From NCBI RefSeq assembly GCF_022748595.1, contig NZ_JALDSX010000019.1:1-59422 (forward strand): a stretch of DNA of 59,422 nucleotides. Direction: 5' to 3'. The notes beneath the pieces are model-generated. The model had not been told where the DNA came from and made no database searches. It saw nothing but the letters and a program-made list of their open reading frames with translations. The translations under genes were made by a program, and so were the position numbers. Source of the DNA: Brevibacterium sp. ZH18 (lineage in GTDB: Bacteria > Actinomycetota > Actinomycetes > Actinomycetales > Brevibacteriaceae). The first letter of the stretch is position 1. Every line of letters starts with the position of its first letter. This document shows positions 1-11,232 of this stretch, piece by piece.

Positions 1-20
1 TGGTGATCCACGCACTGCCG

Positions 21-52
21 GCGCCTCAGTCGTAGGGACAGCGCCTCAGTCG
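21..52. repeat. Short direct repeat downstream of gltA
   Basis: The 12-mer GCGCCTCAGTCG occurs at 21-32 and again at 41-52 with a 20-bp period, ending just before the gltA stop codon (54-56 on the minus strand). No hairpin with a U tract is visible here, so I do not call it a terminator. Function unknown. Confidence 0.5.
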
Positions 53-53
53 C

Positions 54-1337
54 TCAGCGGCCTGCGATGTCCTTGTAGTCACGTGAGTAGGCACCCGTGT
101 AGATCTGGCGCGGGCGGCCGATCTTCGTCTCGGGATCCTGGATCATCTCGCGCCACTGGGCGATCCAGCCCGGCAGGCGTCCGACGGCGAAGAGGACCGT
201 GAACATGTTCGTCGGGAATCCGAGGGCCTTGTAGATGAGGCCCGTGTAGAAGTCGACGTTCGGGTACAGCTTGCGCTCGACGAAGTAGTCGTCGGCCAGC
301 GCAATCTCTTCGAGCTTCTGTGCGACCTCGAGCAGCGGGTCGCCGCCGGAGCGTGCAAGAACCTCGTCGGCGGTCTTCTTGATGATCTTCGCGCGCGGAT
401 CGTAGTTCTTGTACACGCGGTGGCCGAAGCCCATCAGGCGGACGCCGTCTTCCTTGTTCTTCACCCGCTCCATGAACTTCTCAGGACCGTCGTCCGAGGC
501 CGAGATCTCCTCGAGCATCGTCAGGACTGCGGAGTTCGCGCCGCCGTGCAGCGGACCGGCCAGCGCATTGACGCCTGCGGAGATCGACTGGAACAGGTTG
601 GCCTGCGAGGAGCCGACGAGGCGGACCGTCGAGGTCGAGCAGTTCTGCTCATGGTCGGCGTGGAGGATGAAGAGCTGGTCCATGGCCTTGACGGCCAGCG
701 GGTCCGGCTCGTACTCCTCGGCCGGAACGCCGAAGTTCACGCGGAGGAAGTTCTCTACCAGGCTCAGGGAGTTGTCCGGGTGGATGACCGGCAGACCCAT
801 ATTCTTGCGATGCGCAAGAGCGGCGATCGTCGGCATCTTCGCGAGCAGGCGGAACGTCGAGGTATCGACCTGGCCTTCGTCAAAGACATCGAGGTCATCT
901 TGGTAGAAAGTCGACAAAGCGGCCACAGCGGCTGCCACCATAGGCATCGGGTGGGCGTCGTACGGGAAGGCACGGAAGAAGCGGCGCAGGTCCTCGTGGA
1001 CGATGGTGTGTCCGCGCAGACGGGCGTCGAACGCGTCGTACTGTTCCTGCGTCGGCAGCTCACCGTGGATGAGGAGGTAGGAGACCTCAACGAAATTCGA
1101 GTGCTCAGCCAGCTGCTCGATCGGGTAACCGCGGTACTGCAGCACACCGGCGTCGCCGTCGATGTAGGTGATGGACGACGAGGTGGATGCGGTGTTGGCG
1201 AAGCCCGGGTCATACGTGACAGCCCCGGTCTCCTTCAGCAGAGAACCGATGCGATATCCGTTGTTGCCTGCCGACGATGACACCTCGGGCAGCGTCAGCT
1301 CCGTGTCCGCGATCCTCAGGTTCGCATCCGTTGGCAT
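54..1337 (-). CDS. gltA: Citrate synthase (type II)
   Basis: Condenses oxaloacetate and acetyl-CoA to citrate, the entry step of the TCA cycle, in the cytosol. The 427-residue length is typical of hexameric bacterial type II enzymes. The three catalytic residues are visible: H264 in GPLHGGA, H306 in GFGHRVY and D362 in NVDFYTG, at almost the same numbers as in E. coli GltA; the HADHEQN oxaloacetate/cofactor segment is near 226. The ATG at 1337 is preceded on the minus strand by a clear GAGGAG ribosome-binding site. It is transcribed alone, with a 183-bp gap from dapC. An inverted repeat lies in its leader (1360-1380). It could be called a 2-methylcitrate synthase, but no prp genes are nearby and the length favours the TCA enzyme. 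Confidence 0.97.
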   Translation of the reverse strand: MPTDANLRIADTELTLPEVSSSAGNNGYRIGSLLKETGAVTYDPGFANTASTSSSITYIDGDAGVLQYRGYPIEQLAEHSNFVEVSYLLIHGELPTQEQYDAFDARLRGHTIVHEDLRRFFRAFPYDAHPMPMVAAAVAALSTFYQDDLDVFDEGQVDTSTFRLLAKMPTIAALAHRKNMGLPVIHPDNSLSLVENFLRVNFGVPAEEYEPDPLAVKAMDQLFILHADHEQNCSTSTVRLVGSSQANLFQSISAGVNALAGPLHGGANSAVLTMLEEISASDDGPEKFMERVKNKEDGVRLMGFGHRVYKNYDPRAKIIKKTADEVLARSGGDPLLEVAQKLEEIALADDYFVERKLYPNVDFYTGLIYKALGFPTNMFTVLFAVGRLPGWIAQWREMIQDPETKIGRPRQIYTGAYSRDYKDIAGR

Positions 1338-1359
1338 ATGTTCTCCTCACCGTCGACCC

Positions 1360-1380
1360 ACCTCAAGCACTTCCTGAGGT
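1360..1380 (-). promoter_or_regulatory. Inverted repeat in gltA leader
   Basis: ACCTCA (1360-1365) and TGAGGT (1375-1380) form a perfect 6-bp inverted repeat with a 9-nt loop, 23-43 nt upstream of the gltA start. It could be an operator or a small RNA hairpin. The sequence does not identify a regulator. Confidence 0.3.
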
Positions 1381-1520
1381 CTCTTGCACAGTTCCATCAA
1401 AGACTACCGACAACTGCGGCAATCAGAAAATCACTCTCTCCTCCTTGTACCCACAGGTAACCATGCTGATCTGGGCAGACTGGCCTTTTGTGATCCCTGA
1501 GCAGAGAGTGTGCGAATCCT

Positions 1521-2642
1521 TCAGCCCGCGGCGTCCTGAAGACGTCGGGCAGCTGCGGAGATGCGCTCGTCCGTGGCTGTCAGCGCCACACGCACGTGAT
1601 TCGCAGCCGCATCGCCGTAGAATTCTCCAGGCCCGGCCACGATGCCGAGATCGGCGAGAGCGGACAGTGACTCCCAGCAGTCGACCCCTGCGCTGGCCCA
1701 CAGATAGAGGCCGGCACTCGAGTGGTCGATGCGGAATCCGTTGCTTGTCAGACCGGACCGCAGCAGCTCGCGGCGCTTGCGGTACCGCTCCTTCTGCTCG
1801 AGGATATGTTCGGTGTTCCGCAGCCCCGCGGTCATCGCGGCCTGGATGGGGAACGGCACGATCATGCCCGCGTGTTTGCGTGAGCGGGTGAGGTCGGCGA
1901 TGAGATCGGCATCACCGGCGACGAAGGCCGCACGGTATCCTGCGAGGTTCGACTGCTTCGACATCGAGTAGACGCTGAGCACGCCTGTGAGATCGGTTCC
2001 GACCGCGCTCAGCACGCTTGGCGCGGGCGAATCGGACTCCCAGTTGAGCAGGCCGTAGCATTCGTCGGAGGCGACGATGACGCCGGCGGCGCGGGCACGG
2101 CGGACCACCTCGCCGAGGGTGTCCGCGTCGAGGACTTCGCCCGTGGGATTGCCAGGGGTGTTGATCCACAGCAGACCGATGCCTTCGAGCGAAGCCCCGG
2201 CAGCGACCTCGGCCGCATCGAGGCGACGACAGGCGACGCCGGCGATGGTCGCACCCATCTCATAGGTCGGGTAGGCGGCGGAGGGGCAGGCGACGGCCAG
2301 GCCCAGCGCCCGCAGACCCAGAAGGGTGGGCAGCCACGCAACGAGTTCCTTCGAACCCACCGTCGGCAGAACCTCGGTGGCGGGGTCCAGGGTGACAGAA
2401 TGCCAGGTCTCGTACCACCAGGCGATGGACTCGCGAAGTTCGATGGTGCCGGCCGTCGTCGGATAGCCGTGGGCGTCTCCGGCGGCGGCGAGGGCCTCGC
2501 GGATGAATGGCGGCGTGGGATCGACCGGCGTGCCGATCGAGAGATCGCAGACCCCGTCGGGATGGGCAGCGGCGCGGTTCCGGTACTCGGTGAGCCGGTC
2601 CCAGGGGTAGTCGGGCAGGTTGAGGCCGAATCGTTCAGTCAT
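1521..2642 (-). CDS. dapC: Succinyldiaminopimelate transaminase
   Basis: PLP fold-type I aminotransferase predicted to make N-succinyl-LL-2,6-diaminopimelate from the keto acid in the lysine/diaminopimelate pathway, which feeds peptidoglycan. Visible features are NTPGNPTG (PLP/substrate binding), a DECY aspartate segment and the Schiff-base lysine in SMSKQSNLAGYR; 373 residues is normal for DapC. It begins 3 nt after the fdxA stop, so the two genes are surely cotranscribed, the same ferredoxin-dapC order as M. tuberculosis Rv1177-Rv1178. That synteny is the main reason for preferring DapC over a generic class I aminotransferase. Specificity is inferred, not seen. Confidence 0.88.
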   Translation of the reverse strand: MTERFGLNLPDYPWDRLTEYRNRAAAHPDGVCDLSIGTPVDPTPPFIREALAAAGDAHGYPTTAGTIELRESIAWWYETWHSVTLDPATEVLPTVGSKELVAWLPTLLGLRALGLAVACPSAAYPTYEMGATIAGVACRRLDAAEVAAGASLEGIGLLWINTPGNPTGEVLDADTLGEVVRRARAAGVIVASDECYGLLNWESDSPAPSVLSAVGTDLTGVLSVYSMSKQSNLAGYRAAFVAGDADLIADLTRSRKHAGMIVPFPIQAAMTAGLRNTEHILEQKERYRKRRELLRSGLTSNGFRIDHSSAGLYLWASAGVDCWESLSALADLGIVAGPGEFYGDAAANHVRVALTATDERISAAARRLQDAAG

Positions 2643-2645
2643 GAG

Positions 2646-2969
2646 TCAGTCGTGCTGCTGCAGGGGCAGGGCCGCGATGATGGGGTGGTCCTTGCCGGTG
2701 TTGCCGAGCTTCGCAGCACCACCCGGGGAGCCGAGGTCGTCGAAGAACTCGACGTTGGCCTTGTAGTACTCTTCCCACTCCTCAGGAGTGTCGTCCTCGT
2801 AGAAGATCGCCTCGACGGGGCACACCGGCTCGCACGCACCGCAATCGACGCATTCGTCGGGGTGGATGTAGAGGCTGCGCTCACCCTCATAGATGCAGTC
2901 GACCGGACATTCGTCGACGCAGGCCTTGTCCTTCAGATCGACACAGGGCTGGGCAATGATGTACGTCAC
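2646..2969 (-). CDS. fdxA: 7Fe ferredoxin (3Fe-4S/4Fe-4S)
   Basis: Small soluble electron carrier of the 107-residue FdxA/FdxC type. Cysteines at 9, 17 and 50 match the 3Fe-4S ligands and 21, 40, 43 and 46 the 4Fe-4S ligands of Azotobacter ferredoxin I, each offset by one; C25 is the extra free cysteine. The second motif is the regular CVDCGACEPVCP, while the first lacks one cysteine of a standard CxxCxxC, hence 3Fe-4S. The start is a GTG at 2969 with a good AGGAGT ribosome-binding site; a TAGGCT -10-like hexamer lies further upstream on the minus strand. First gene of a fdxA-dapC operon. The redox partner is not encoded nearby. Confidence 0.95.
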   Translation of the reverse strand: MTYIIAQPCVDLKDKACVDECPVDCIYEGERSLYIHPDECVDCGACEPVCPVEAIFYEDDTPEEWEEYYKANVEFFDDLGSPGGAAKLGNTGKDHPIIAALPLQQHD

Positions 2970-3152
2970 GGTAATGACTCCTATAAAGACTCAACGAGCT
3001 TGCACGTATGTTCCTTAAGCCTACGCCTTCGCCCCCTGCGTGGGGAGCACCAGGGCGAGGTCCGCAACTGTGTCCTCACTCACGCCTCCGCCGCCCATCG
3101 CACCGCCTGGATTAAGGTGGGGCGAGAACAGCAATTGAGCGGAAGGCGAGAA

Positions 3153-4226
3153 GTGGACGATCTGCAGCCCGGCAAACGAGTCGTCGTGCGGTATTCGCTG
3201 GAACCAGGAGACACCCATTCCACGTCTGATGCCCTGGGCGTCGTCAGCGGTGCCGATGCGGAGTCGGTCGAGATCTCGACCAAACGCGGACCAATCGGCA
3301 TTCGCCGCGACCAGATCCTCCTCATCCACGAGGTGCCGCCGGCTCCGACTAGGTCCGGGCGCACCCACGAGATCGTCTCGACGCTCGACCTGCGGCGGAT
3401 CTCGGCGGCCGCGTGGCTGCCGCACGACATCTCTTGGCTGCATGTGGAGAATCTGCGCAACGAAGGCGCCGAGACCGAGGCGGACCTCGACCTCCTGCAG
3501 AAGGGTTGGCTGCTGCGCAGCTCAGACTCCGTGACCAGGCGCGCCAACAGCGCCCTGCCGGTGACCGACACCGGATTGGGGTGGGAGCAGAGCCTCGACG
3601 CGGTCGAGGCCTGGTACGACGCCCGGTCCGAGCCCAGTCAGATTCAGATCTTCTCCGCCGCTGATTCAGCGACTCTGGCTCCCGAATGCGCGGGCCTGGC
3701 GCCTCTGCTCTCGGCGCGAGGGTATTCCCCCTCCGAAGCCGTCTACCTGCTCACGGGTTCGACCGCCGAGGCGGCTGGCGGGGCCGCGCATCCCGGTGAC
3801 GCAGCCGCCCCGGGGCTCTCAATCGACGTCAGCGAAGAGCCGACGCCCGAGCACTACAGCGCGTGGACCAGTCAGCGCGAACCCGGTTCCGTCGAGGCCT
3901 TCCGCGAGCTCATCGAGGCCGCCGATCCGTGCGAGTTCGTCACCGCGTATGCCGATCACCCGGACGGCAGTCGGTCGATGGTCGCTGGTGTCCGAGTCGT
4001 CGAACGCAACAAGTGGGGCGTCATCACCAATCTCATCACCCGTCCGGACCTGCGCCGACGCGGTGCTGGACGTTCGGTCGTGCGAGCGGCGGCGGCCCTT
4101 CTGGCTCAGCGAGGCGTCCGGTCCTACCTCGTCGATGTCGAAGCGAGCAACGAAGCCTCGCTGGGCCTCTTCGCCTCGTTGGGTGCCGCGGTCCGTCACC
4201 GCTCGTGGTACGCGGCACGGCGCTGA
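3153..4226 (+). CDS. SH3-GNAT N-acetyltransferase (Rv0428c-like)
   Basis: The N-terminal 70 or so residues resemble the small SH3-like barrel found in front of Rv0428c-type acetyltransferases (PGKRVVVRY... GPIGIRRDQI), followed by a poorly conserved middle and a C-terminal GNAT fold. The acetyl-CoA pyrophosphate-binding segment RPDLRRRGAGRSVV starts at residue 297. I chose the GTG at 3153 because GGAAGG precedes it at 3141; the frame stays open much further upstream, but that part is antisense to fdxA and dapC and is not coding. It is divergent from fdxA and convergent with the vanW gene, with 1 nt between stops. Substrate unknown; 357 residues. Confidence 0.85.
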   Translation: MDDLQPGKRVVVRYSLEPGDTHSTSDALGVVSGADAESVEISTKRGPIGIRRDQILLIHEVPPAPTRSGRTHEIVSTLDLRRISAAAWLPHDISWLHVENLRNEGAETEADLDLLQKGWLLRSSDSVTRRANSALPVTDTGLGWEQSLDAVEAWYDARSEPSQIQIFSAADSATLAPECAGLAPLLSARGYSPSEAVYLLTGSTAEAAGGAAHPGDAAAPGLSIDVSEEPTPEHYSAWTSQREPGSVEAFRELIEAADPCEFVTAYADHPDGSRSMVAGVRVVERNKWGVITNLITRPDLRRRGAGRSVVRAAAALLAQRGVRSYLVDVEASNEASLGLFASLGAAVRHRSWYAARR

Positions 4227-4227
4227 A

Positions 4228-5949
4228 TCAGTCCTTGCACTCCACCTTGTTCACCGGCCGGTAGACCGTGACGAAGGAGTCCTTCTTCGTCGCGCCCGAC
4301 TCGATGTTCTTCATCGTCCTCGAGATCTTGATGGACCAGCCCTCCTTCGGGGACTGAGGCGTGCACTTGGGTCCGGACTCGGTGACAGATCCCGGCGAGC
4401 TGACGTTGAAGCGGTCAGAGGAATCGGAGTCGACGTCGAGGGTCTTGACGCCGAACATCTTCGCGTGGACCTTCCCGCCGGAGAGGTACATGTCGAGGAC
4501 CACAGGCGTCTTCGAGTTGTTCGTGAACTTCAGGTCGATCGACGACCAGTCGAGAGTGGACTCGCGGCCCTCCGGGTAGCGGGAGATGTACCGTGAGTGA
4601 GCGCGGTGCTCGTCGAGGTCGAAGCCGGCGAAGAAGGCCGCGTTGAACAGTGTGGTCGAGACCTGTGAGACTCCCCCGCCGAAGTCCTCCGACATCTGGC
4701 CCTCGGAGATGACCCCGGCCTTCTTGTACCCGTTGGCTGCGGTCCGCTGACCCAGTGCTTGGTTGAGCGAGAACTGCTCACCGGGCTGGACGACGGTGCC
4801 CGAGACCTTCTTCGTCGCGACCTTGAGGTTCGTGTCGCGGTTCGGCTCGGAATGGTAGCCGGTGGAGAATTCGGACACGACGTCCGAGACGTCGGCCTTC
4901 TTCGCATCCTTCGTCGTGAAGTCGGGCTTGACCGAGGCCAGTGTGACCTCTGGGGTCTTTCCCCCGCCTTCGATGGCGGAGGTGACGGCCTTCGTCAGTT
5001 CCTTCTGTTTGATGCCGATTCCCGACTTCGCGTCGACGACGCTCGGCTTCCCGTCCTTAATGGTGAAGCTCGCGTCCTTCGCGGGACGGCCGATCGTCTT
5101 GTTCGCGTCGAGGGTCCGCTTCTGCAGCTCCTCGGAATCGAAGACGGGTTCGAGCTTCGCATTCTTCTTCTCGAACGTCAGGGTCTTCGCGATGACGGCG
5201 GGGCTGATCGTCAGATCTCCCCCTTTGACCTCGGAATCCGCATCCTTGCCTGGCACGGCGCGGATGGTCAAGTCCTTGCTCACAGCGTCTTTCGCGAACC
5301 CGTCGGCGACCTTCTTCGCATCGTCGGTCGTGATGTCCGGCTCCGCCTCGGTGGCCTTGACAGTCAGCGGACCGGAGGTCCGCAGCCAGGAGCGGTCGAT
5401 GGATTCGCGGACCTGCTCCGCAGCGACCGTCTGCCCGGTCACGCCGTCCTTGACGGCGGGCTTGGTCTTGTCATAGCTGAGTTCAGCATCGACGGGTTCG
5501 ACCTCGAGGGACTTCGTCACCTTCGCGGTGGCGGAGTCGAACTTCTTCTCATCGACGGTGATGACCGGATCGAGTTCGTCATCGCCGACAAGCCGATCCC
5601 AGATCGTCACCGGATTGAGTGTGAAGCCGGTGGCCCGGGAGACGGTTTCGGAGGCGTCGAAGGAGATTCCGGCCGACTCGGGGTTGAGTTTCGCACTCGG
5701 ATCTCCGGCTTTGAGCTCGATGTCGTCCTTCGCCTTCGGTTCCAATTCCGACCGCAGCGTCGCCTCGGCGTCCGTGCTGGATTTTCCGCCGATGTCGACG
5801 CCGGCGACCGTTGTACCGGGAGTCAGGATGCGTCCGCTGAGGAAGCCGATCACCAGATAGACGACGGCCAGGGCCAGGACGATGAGGAGGACGATCAGCC
5901 ACGGCCTGCGCGTGGCGGGCCGATCTGAGTCAGTGGGAGTGGACATCAT
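4228..5949 (-). CDS. VanW family membrane-anchored protein
   Basis: A 573-residue protein with one N-terminal membrane segment (about 16-40) after a short Arg-containing cytoplasmic tail, then a long extracytoplasmic part. It has repeated peptidoglycan-binding-type (PF12229-like) segments such as GVDIGGKS near the start, then a VanW domain from about residue 370 (GTVVQPGEQFSLN, then GGGVSQVSTTLFNAAFFAG). VanW proteins are found with peptidoglycan-related genes; the biochemical role is unknown. A TAGAAT hexamer lies 7 nt before the ATG at 5949, so the mRNA is probably leaderless. Its 3' end abuts that of the GNAT gene. Confidence 0.9.
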   Translation of the reverse strand: MMSTPTDSDRPATRRPWLIVLLIVLALAVVYLVIGFLSGRILTPGTTVAGVDIGGKSSTDAEATLRSELEPKAKDDIELKAGDPSAKLNPESAGISFDASETVSRATGFTLNPVTIWDRLVGDDELDPVITVDEKKFDSATAKVTKSLEVEPVDAELSYDKTKPAVKDGVTGQTVAAEQVRESIDRSWLRTSGPLTVKATEAEPDITTDDAKKVADGFAKDAVSKDLTIRAVPGKDADSEVKGGDLTISPAVIAKTLTFEKKNAKLEPVFDSEELQKRTLDANKTIGRPAKDASFTIKDGKPSVVDAKSGIGIKQKELTKAVTSAIEGGGKTPEVTLASVKPDFTTKDAKKADVSDVVSEFSTGYHSEPNRDTNLKVATKKVSGTVVQPGEQFSLNQALGQRTAANGYKKAGVISEGQMSEDFGGGVSQVSTTLFNAAFFAGFDLDEHRAHSRYISRYPEGRESTLDWSSIDLKFTNNSKTPVVLDMYLSGGKVHAKMFGVKTLDVDSDSSDRFNVSSPGSVTESGPKCTPQSPKEGWSIKISRTMKNIESGATKKDSFVTVYRPVNKVECKD

Positions 5950-5956
5950 TCGCCCA

Positions 5957-5962
5957 ATTCTA
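5957..5962 (-). promoter_or_regulatory. Leaderless -10 of the vanW gene
   Basis: TAGAAT on the minus strand, 7 nt before the ATG at 5949, with no Shine-Dalgarno between. It matches TANNNT at the spacing that places transcription start on the A of ATG. Confidence 0.55.
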
Positions 5963-5991
5963 ACGAGTCGACGCTGGCCTATCGAGTGGGC

Positions 5992-7320
5992 CTATCGAGT
6001 GGGCTCGGGGCGCTGGACTCTGATGAAGGCGAAGATCGCGGCGATGAGCATCGGTCCGATCAGCCAGGCCACGGACCGCAGAGTGCCGGTGACGATGATG
6101 TCCGCGCCGGGCAGCCACTGCGGTTGGCCGAGGATGTAGGACAGGATGGCGATGGTGAATGCGGCGACGAGCATCGGCGAGGAACTGCGGTACATCGTCT
6201 TGAGGTGCCACAGGCCGCAGGCTGCCAGGAGCAGGGCGAGAGCCAATCCCCAGGGAATGATGACCGGTGTGGCCCCGAGGTGGACGACTGCCGCGTTGAG
6301 GTGCTGCATCCCTCCGAGGAAACCGATCAGGAGGCCGAGCAGGACTGCGTGTGCGTAGGCCAGGGCGCCGGGCTTCTTCGGCTGCCGTCTGCTGCGCCGG
6401 GTGGATCCCAAGATAGCACCAGCGGAGTTCTGAGATTCGCACTCTGATAGGTCGAGGTCGGTGAGCACGTGCGGGGCCAGACCTGATCGCAGGGTCTCAG
6501 CTGCAAGGGGCGCACCGGCGCCGATGGAGAAGAATTCATGGTCGACGATCTTCATGCCGATGCCGTTGGACAGGGCGAAGAAACCACCGGAGACTGCCAC
6601 CTGGGTCCGATGGGCCGCGAGTGCTGCCCGCTTCGCGCTGAGCACGGACGTGATGTCCTGCGCGACCACGATCTCGCCGACAGGGGGTTTCGTGGGGATC
6701 GACTGGGCCGGGGCGAATCCGGTCTCGGCGAATCCCGGCTGGTTGGGGTCGAAGGTCTCGCGCGCCACCTCGGCGGGGACGTCGACGAAGAGCAGCCGAC
6801 CGGTCCGCCACGTGGCCCGATCGAGCGCAGCGACGGTGGCCTCGTGGACGCGGACATGATCCGGGTGGCCGTATCCGCCGTTCGCGGCATAGGTGATCAC
6901 CGCGTGCGGGCGCACAGCGTCGATGACAGCGGCGATGTGGTCGGCCACCGTGGACAGCTCGGCTGCGCACAGGGCGTTGTCCGGCATGGTCGAGGCTGCG
7001 ACGGCATGGCCGTCGGGGCCCCATTCCATCCCCGAATCCTCGAAGGTTCGGGTCGTTCCGCCCAGGAACAGGTGCTCGCGCACGCCCAGGGCGGCCATCG
7101 CCTCGGCGATCTCGGATTCCCGCACCCGGGCGAGCCCGGTGCGGTTGCCCTCGAGGTCTTTGAGGTCGGTGGGGATGACCTCGCCGCCTTCGCCCCTCGT
7201 CGCACTCAGGACCGTGACCTGTGCACCCTCCGCGGCCAGAGCGGCGATGGTGCCGCCTGTCGTGATCGTCTCATCGTCGGGATGAGCGTGCACGAAGAGG
7301 ACGCGGGGAGTCACGGTCAT
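5992..7320 (-). CDS. mshB: MshB deacetylase fused to 4-TM domain
   Basis: Predicted N-acetyl-1-D-myo-inosityl-2-amino-2-deoxy-alpha-D-glucopyranoside deacetylase, the second step of mycothiol synthesis. The zinc motif HAHPDDE is at residues 11-17 (H13 and D16 as ligands), with the third histidine in GYGHPDH. The deacetylase occupies about residues 1-290. After a basic linker (RRSRRQPKK), the C-terminal 125 residues hold four hydrophobic segments, resembling the separate small membrane protein often next to mshB in related actinobacteria. I use the ATG at 7320 (AGGA 4 nt upstream, and homologues begin this close to the zinc motif); an in-frame ATG at 7344 would add 8 residues. It follows typA closely, so it is likely an operon. 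Confidence 0.9.
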   Translation of the reverse strand: MTVTPRVLFVHAHPDDETITTGGTIAALAAEGAQVTVLSATRGEGGEVIPTDLKDLEGNRTGLARVRESEIAEAMAALGVREHLFLGGTTRTFEDSGMEWGPDGHAVAASTMPDNALCAAELSTVADHIAAVIDAVRPHAVITYAANGGYGHPDHVRVHEATVAALDRATWRTGRLLFVDVPAEVARETFDPNQPGFAETGFAPAQSIPTKPPVGEIVVAQDITSVLSAKRAALAAHRTQVAVSGGFFALSNGIGMKIVDHEFFSIGAGAPLAAETLRSGLAPHVLTDLDLSECESQNSAGAILGSTRRSRRQPKKPGALAYAHAVLLGLLIGFLGGMQHLNAAVVHLGATPVIIPWGLALALLLAACGLWHLKTMYRSSSPMLVAAFTIAILSYILGQPQWLPGADIIVTGTLRSVAWLIGPMLIAAIFAFIRVQRPEPTR

Positions 7321-7360
7321 GGAGTCCTGAGTGCTCGAGGTCATGCGTTGACGGTCAGAA

Positions 7361-9271
<1,911 letters not shown>

Positions 9272-9327
9272 CAAAAACCTTATGAGATAGAGAGATTGGT
9301 CCGGTGCGGACCCAACAGACCATTATA

Positions 9328-9363
9328 CGCACCGCCCGCACACGTTCGTGTACAGGCGGTGCG
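9328..9363 (-). terminator. Opp operon terminator hairpin
   Basis: CGCACCGCC (9328-9336) pairs perfectly with GGCGGTGCG (9355-9363), and the loop holds a further ACAC/GTGT stem (9340-9343 with 9348-9351). It sits 12 nt beyond the stop codon of the ATPase gene and before typA. There is no strong U tract, as is common for actinobacterial terminators. Confidence 0.65.
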
Positions 9364-9375
9364 CATCAGGGTGTC

Positions 9376-11232
9376 TCAGGCGTTGGCCGTGGCCTCCAGG
9401 ACCGCGTCCCTGGCCTCGCGGCGCTTGCGCTGCTCACGCGGATCCGGGACCGGAACTGCTGAGAGCAGACGCTTCGTATACGGGTGGACAGGGTTCGACA
9501 CAACCTGCGAGCTCTTGCCGATCTCGACCAGGTAGCCATGACGCATCACGGCGATCCTGGAGGCGATCCGTTCGATGACCGCGAGGTCGTGGCTGATGAA
9601 CAGGCACGCGAAACCGTACTCGTGCTGCAGGCCCTCGAACAGGTCGAGGACCTTCGCCTGGACCGACACGTCGAGTGCCGATGTCGGCTCGTCGGCGATG
9701 AGCAGCTTAGGCCGCAGCGTCAGGGCTCGGGCGATGCCGATCCTCTGCCGCTGTCCGCCCGAGAGCTCGTGCGGGTATCGGTTGCGCATCGAGGTCGGAA
9801 GTTCGACCGCGGTGAGCAGGTCTTCGACCCGTTTGCTCAGCTCCGGCCCCTTCATCTTCTCGTGCAGGTAGAGGGGCTCGCCGATGGACTCACCGACGGG
9901 CAGACGCGGATTGAGCGAGGAGCCGGGGTCCTGGAACACGATCCCGACCTCCTTGCGCAGCGGCCTCATTTGCTTATTGCTCAGGCCCTTGATGCTCTTG
10001 CCGTTGACGACCATGTCGCCTTCGACAGTGGGCAGCAGCCCGAGCGCGGCACGACCGATCGTCGTCTTACCCGAGCCGGACTCGCCGACCAGCCCCACGA
10101 CCTCTCCGGGAGCCACCATGAGGTTGATGTGGTGGGCCGCCCGGAAGGCCTTCTTCCGACCGATCGAGGGGTACTCGATCGCCGCGTCCCTGAGCTGCAG
10201 TGCAGCGGGCTGCGAGAAATCGGCCTGAGATCCTGGGTGGTAGTAGGTCTCGGTCGAATCCATGGTGATGCCCGGAGCCTGCGGCAGGCTGGCTGGCTGT
10301 GCGGCTTCGACAGCCTCCCGTGCTCGCGAGTCCGCGGCTGCGTCGCCCTCATGCGCTTCGTGAACGGCCGCTGAGTCAGCGATGTCCGCGACATCGGCGC
10401 CGAAGGCCTCCCCCTCGATCGCTGTGCCCAGGTGCGGCACAGCCTCGAGCAGCTGCCTAGTGTAGGGATGCTGTGGGTTGTAGAAGATCTCGTCCGCGGT
10501 GCCCGCTTCGACGACGCGACCGGCCTTCATCACAATCATCCGATCCGCCATATCGGCGACCACACCCATGTCGTGGGTGATGAGGATGATGCCCGCATCG
10601 AGTTTGTGCTTGAGTTCGCGCATGAGCTTGAGGATCTCAGCCTGGACGGTGACGTCAAGCGCCGTGGTCGGCTCATCGGCGATGAGCAGTTTGGGCTGGC
10701 AGGCCAGAGCCTGAGCGATCATGATGCGCTGGCGCTGCCCGCCCGAGAGCTGGTGCGGGAACGAGTGGAAGCGCTCCTCCGGATCCGGGATCTCCACGAG
10801 GCGCATGAGCTCGAGTGCGCGTTCCTTGGCTTCGGTCGGACCGATGTCGAGGTGGACGCGCAGCGTCTCCACGATCTGGAATCCCGCGGTGTAGACCGGG
10901 TTCAGGGCGGTCATCGGCTCCTGGAAGATCACGGAGATCTCGTTGCCGCGGATGCGCTGCATCCGCTCCGACGCCATCCCGATGAGCTCGGTGCCCGCCA
11001 TCTTGGCCGAACCGGTGGCACGGCCGTTGCTGGGCAGCAGACCGAGCAGAGACATACTCGACTGGGATTTGCCCGAACCGGACTCGCCGACGATCGCGAG
11101 CACTTCGCCCGCGTTGACCGTGTAATTGAGGTCTTCGGCGGCCATCCACCACTCGTCGTTGACCCAGAACTTCACGCCCAGGTCGGTGACCTCGAGGATC
11201 GGTGATTTGGCTGTGGTCGTCGTATCAGTCAT
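9376..11232 (-). CDS. Fused OppD-OppF ABC transporter ATPase
   Basis: One 618-residue chain carrying both nucleotide-binding domains of a peptide/nickel-type (Opp/Dpp) importer. Each half has Walker A GESGSGKS, a signature LSGGQRQRI and Walker B LLIADEPT, and each ends with the oligopeptide-transporter C-terminal segment ([11 protein letters not shown] and [11 protein letters not shown]). An acidic/Ala linker of about 70 residues joins them. The ATG at 11232 overlaps the oppC stop by one base (TGATG), implying translational coupling; the longer frame upstream is antisense-like low-complexity and lies over oppC. It powers the two permeases encoded upstream. Confidence 0.95.
   Translation of the reverse strand: MTDTTTTAKSPILEVTDLGVKFWVNDEWWMAAEDLNYTVNAGEVLAIVGESGSGKSQSSMSLLGLLPSNGRATGSAKMAGTELIGMASERMQRIRGNEISVIFQEPMTALNPVYTAGFQIVETLRVHLDIGPTEAKERALELMRLVEIPDPEERFHSFPHQLSGGQRQRIMIAQALACQPKLLIADEPTTALDVTVQAEILKLMRELKHKLDAGIILITHDMGVVADMADRMIVMKAGRVVEAGTADEIFYNPQHPYTRQLLEAVPHLGTAIEGEAFGADVADIADSAAVHEAHEGDAAADSRAREAVEAAQPASLPQAPGITMDSTETYYHPGSQADFSQPAALQLRDAAIEYPSIGRKKAFRAAHHINLMVAPGEVVGLVGESGSGKTTIGRAALGLLPTVEGDMVVNGKSIKGLSNKQMRPLRKEVGIVFQDPGSSLNPRLPVGESIGEPLYLHEKMKGPELSKRVEDLLTAVELPTSMRNRYPHELSGGQRQRIGIARALTLRPKLLIADEPTSALDVSVQAKVLDLFEGLQHEYGFACLFISHDLAVIERIASRIAVMRHGYLVEIGKSSQVVSNPVHPYTKRLLSAVPVPDPREQRKRREARDAVLEATANA

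Noticed and set aside
2400..3152. Upstream extension of the SH3-GNAT frame (open from 2400)
   Set aside because: It is antisense to dapC and fdxA, whose motifs are intact; the GTG at 3153 with GGAAGG is the real start.
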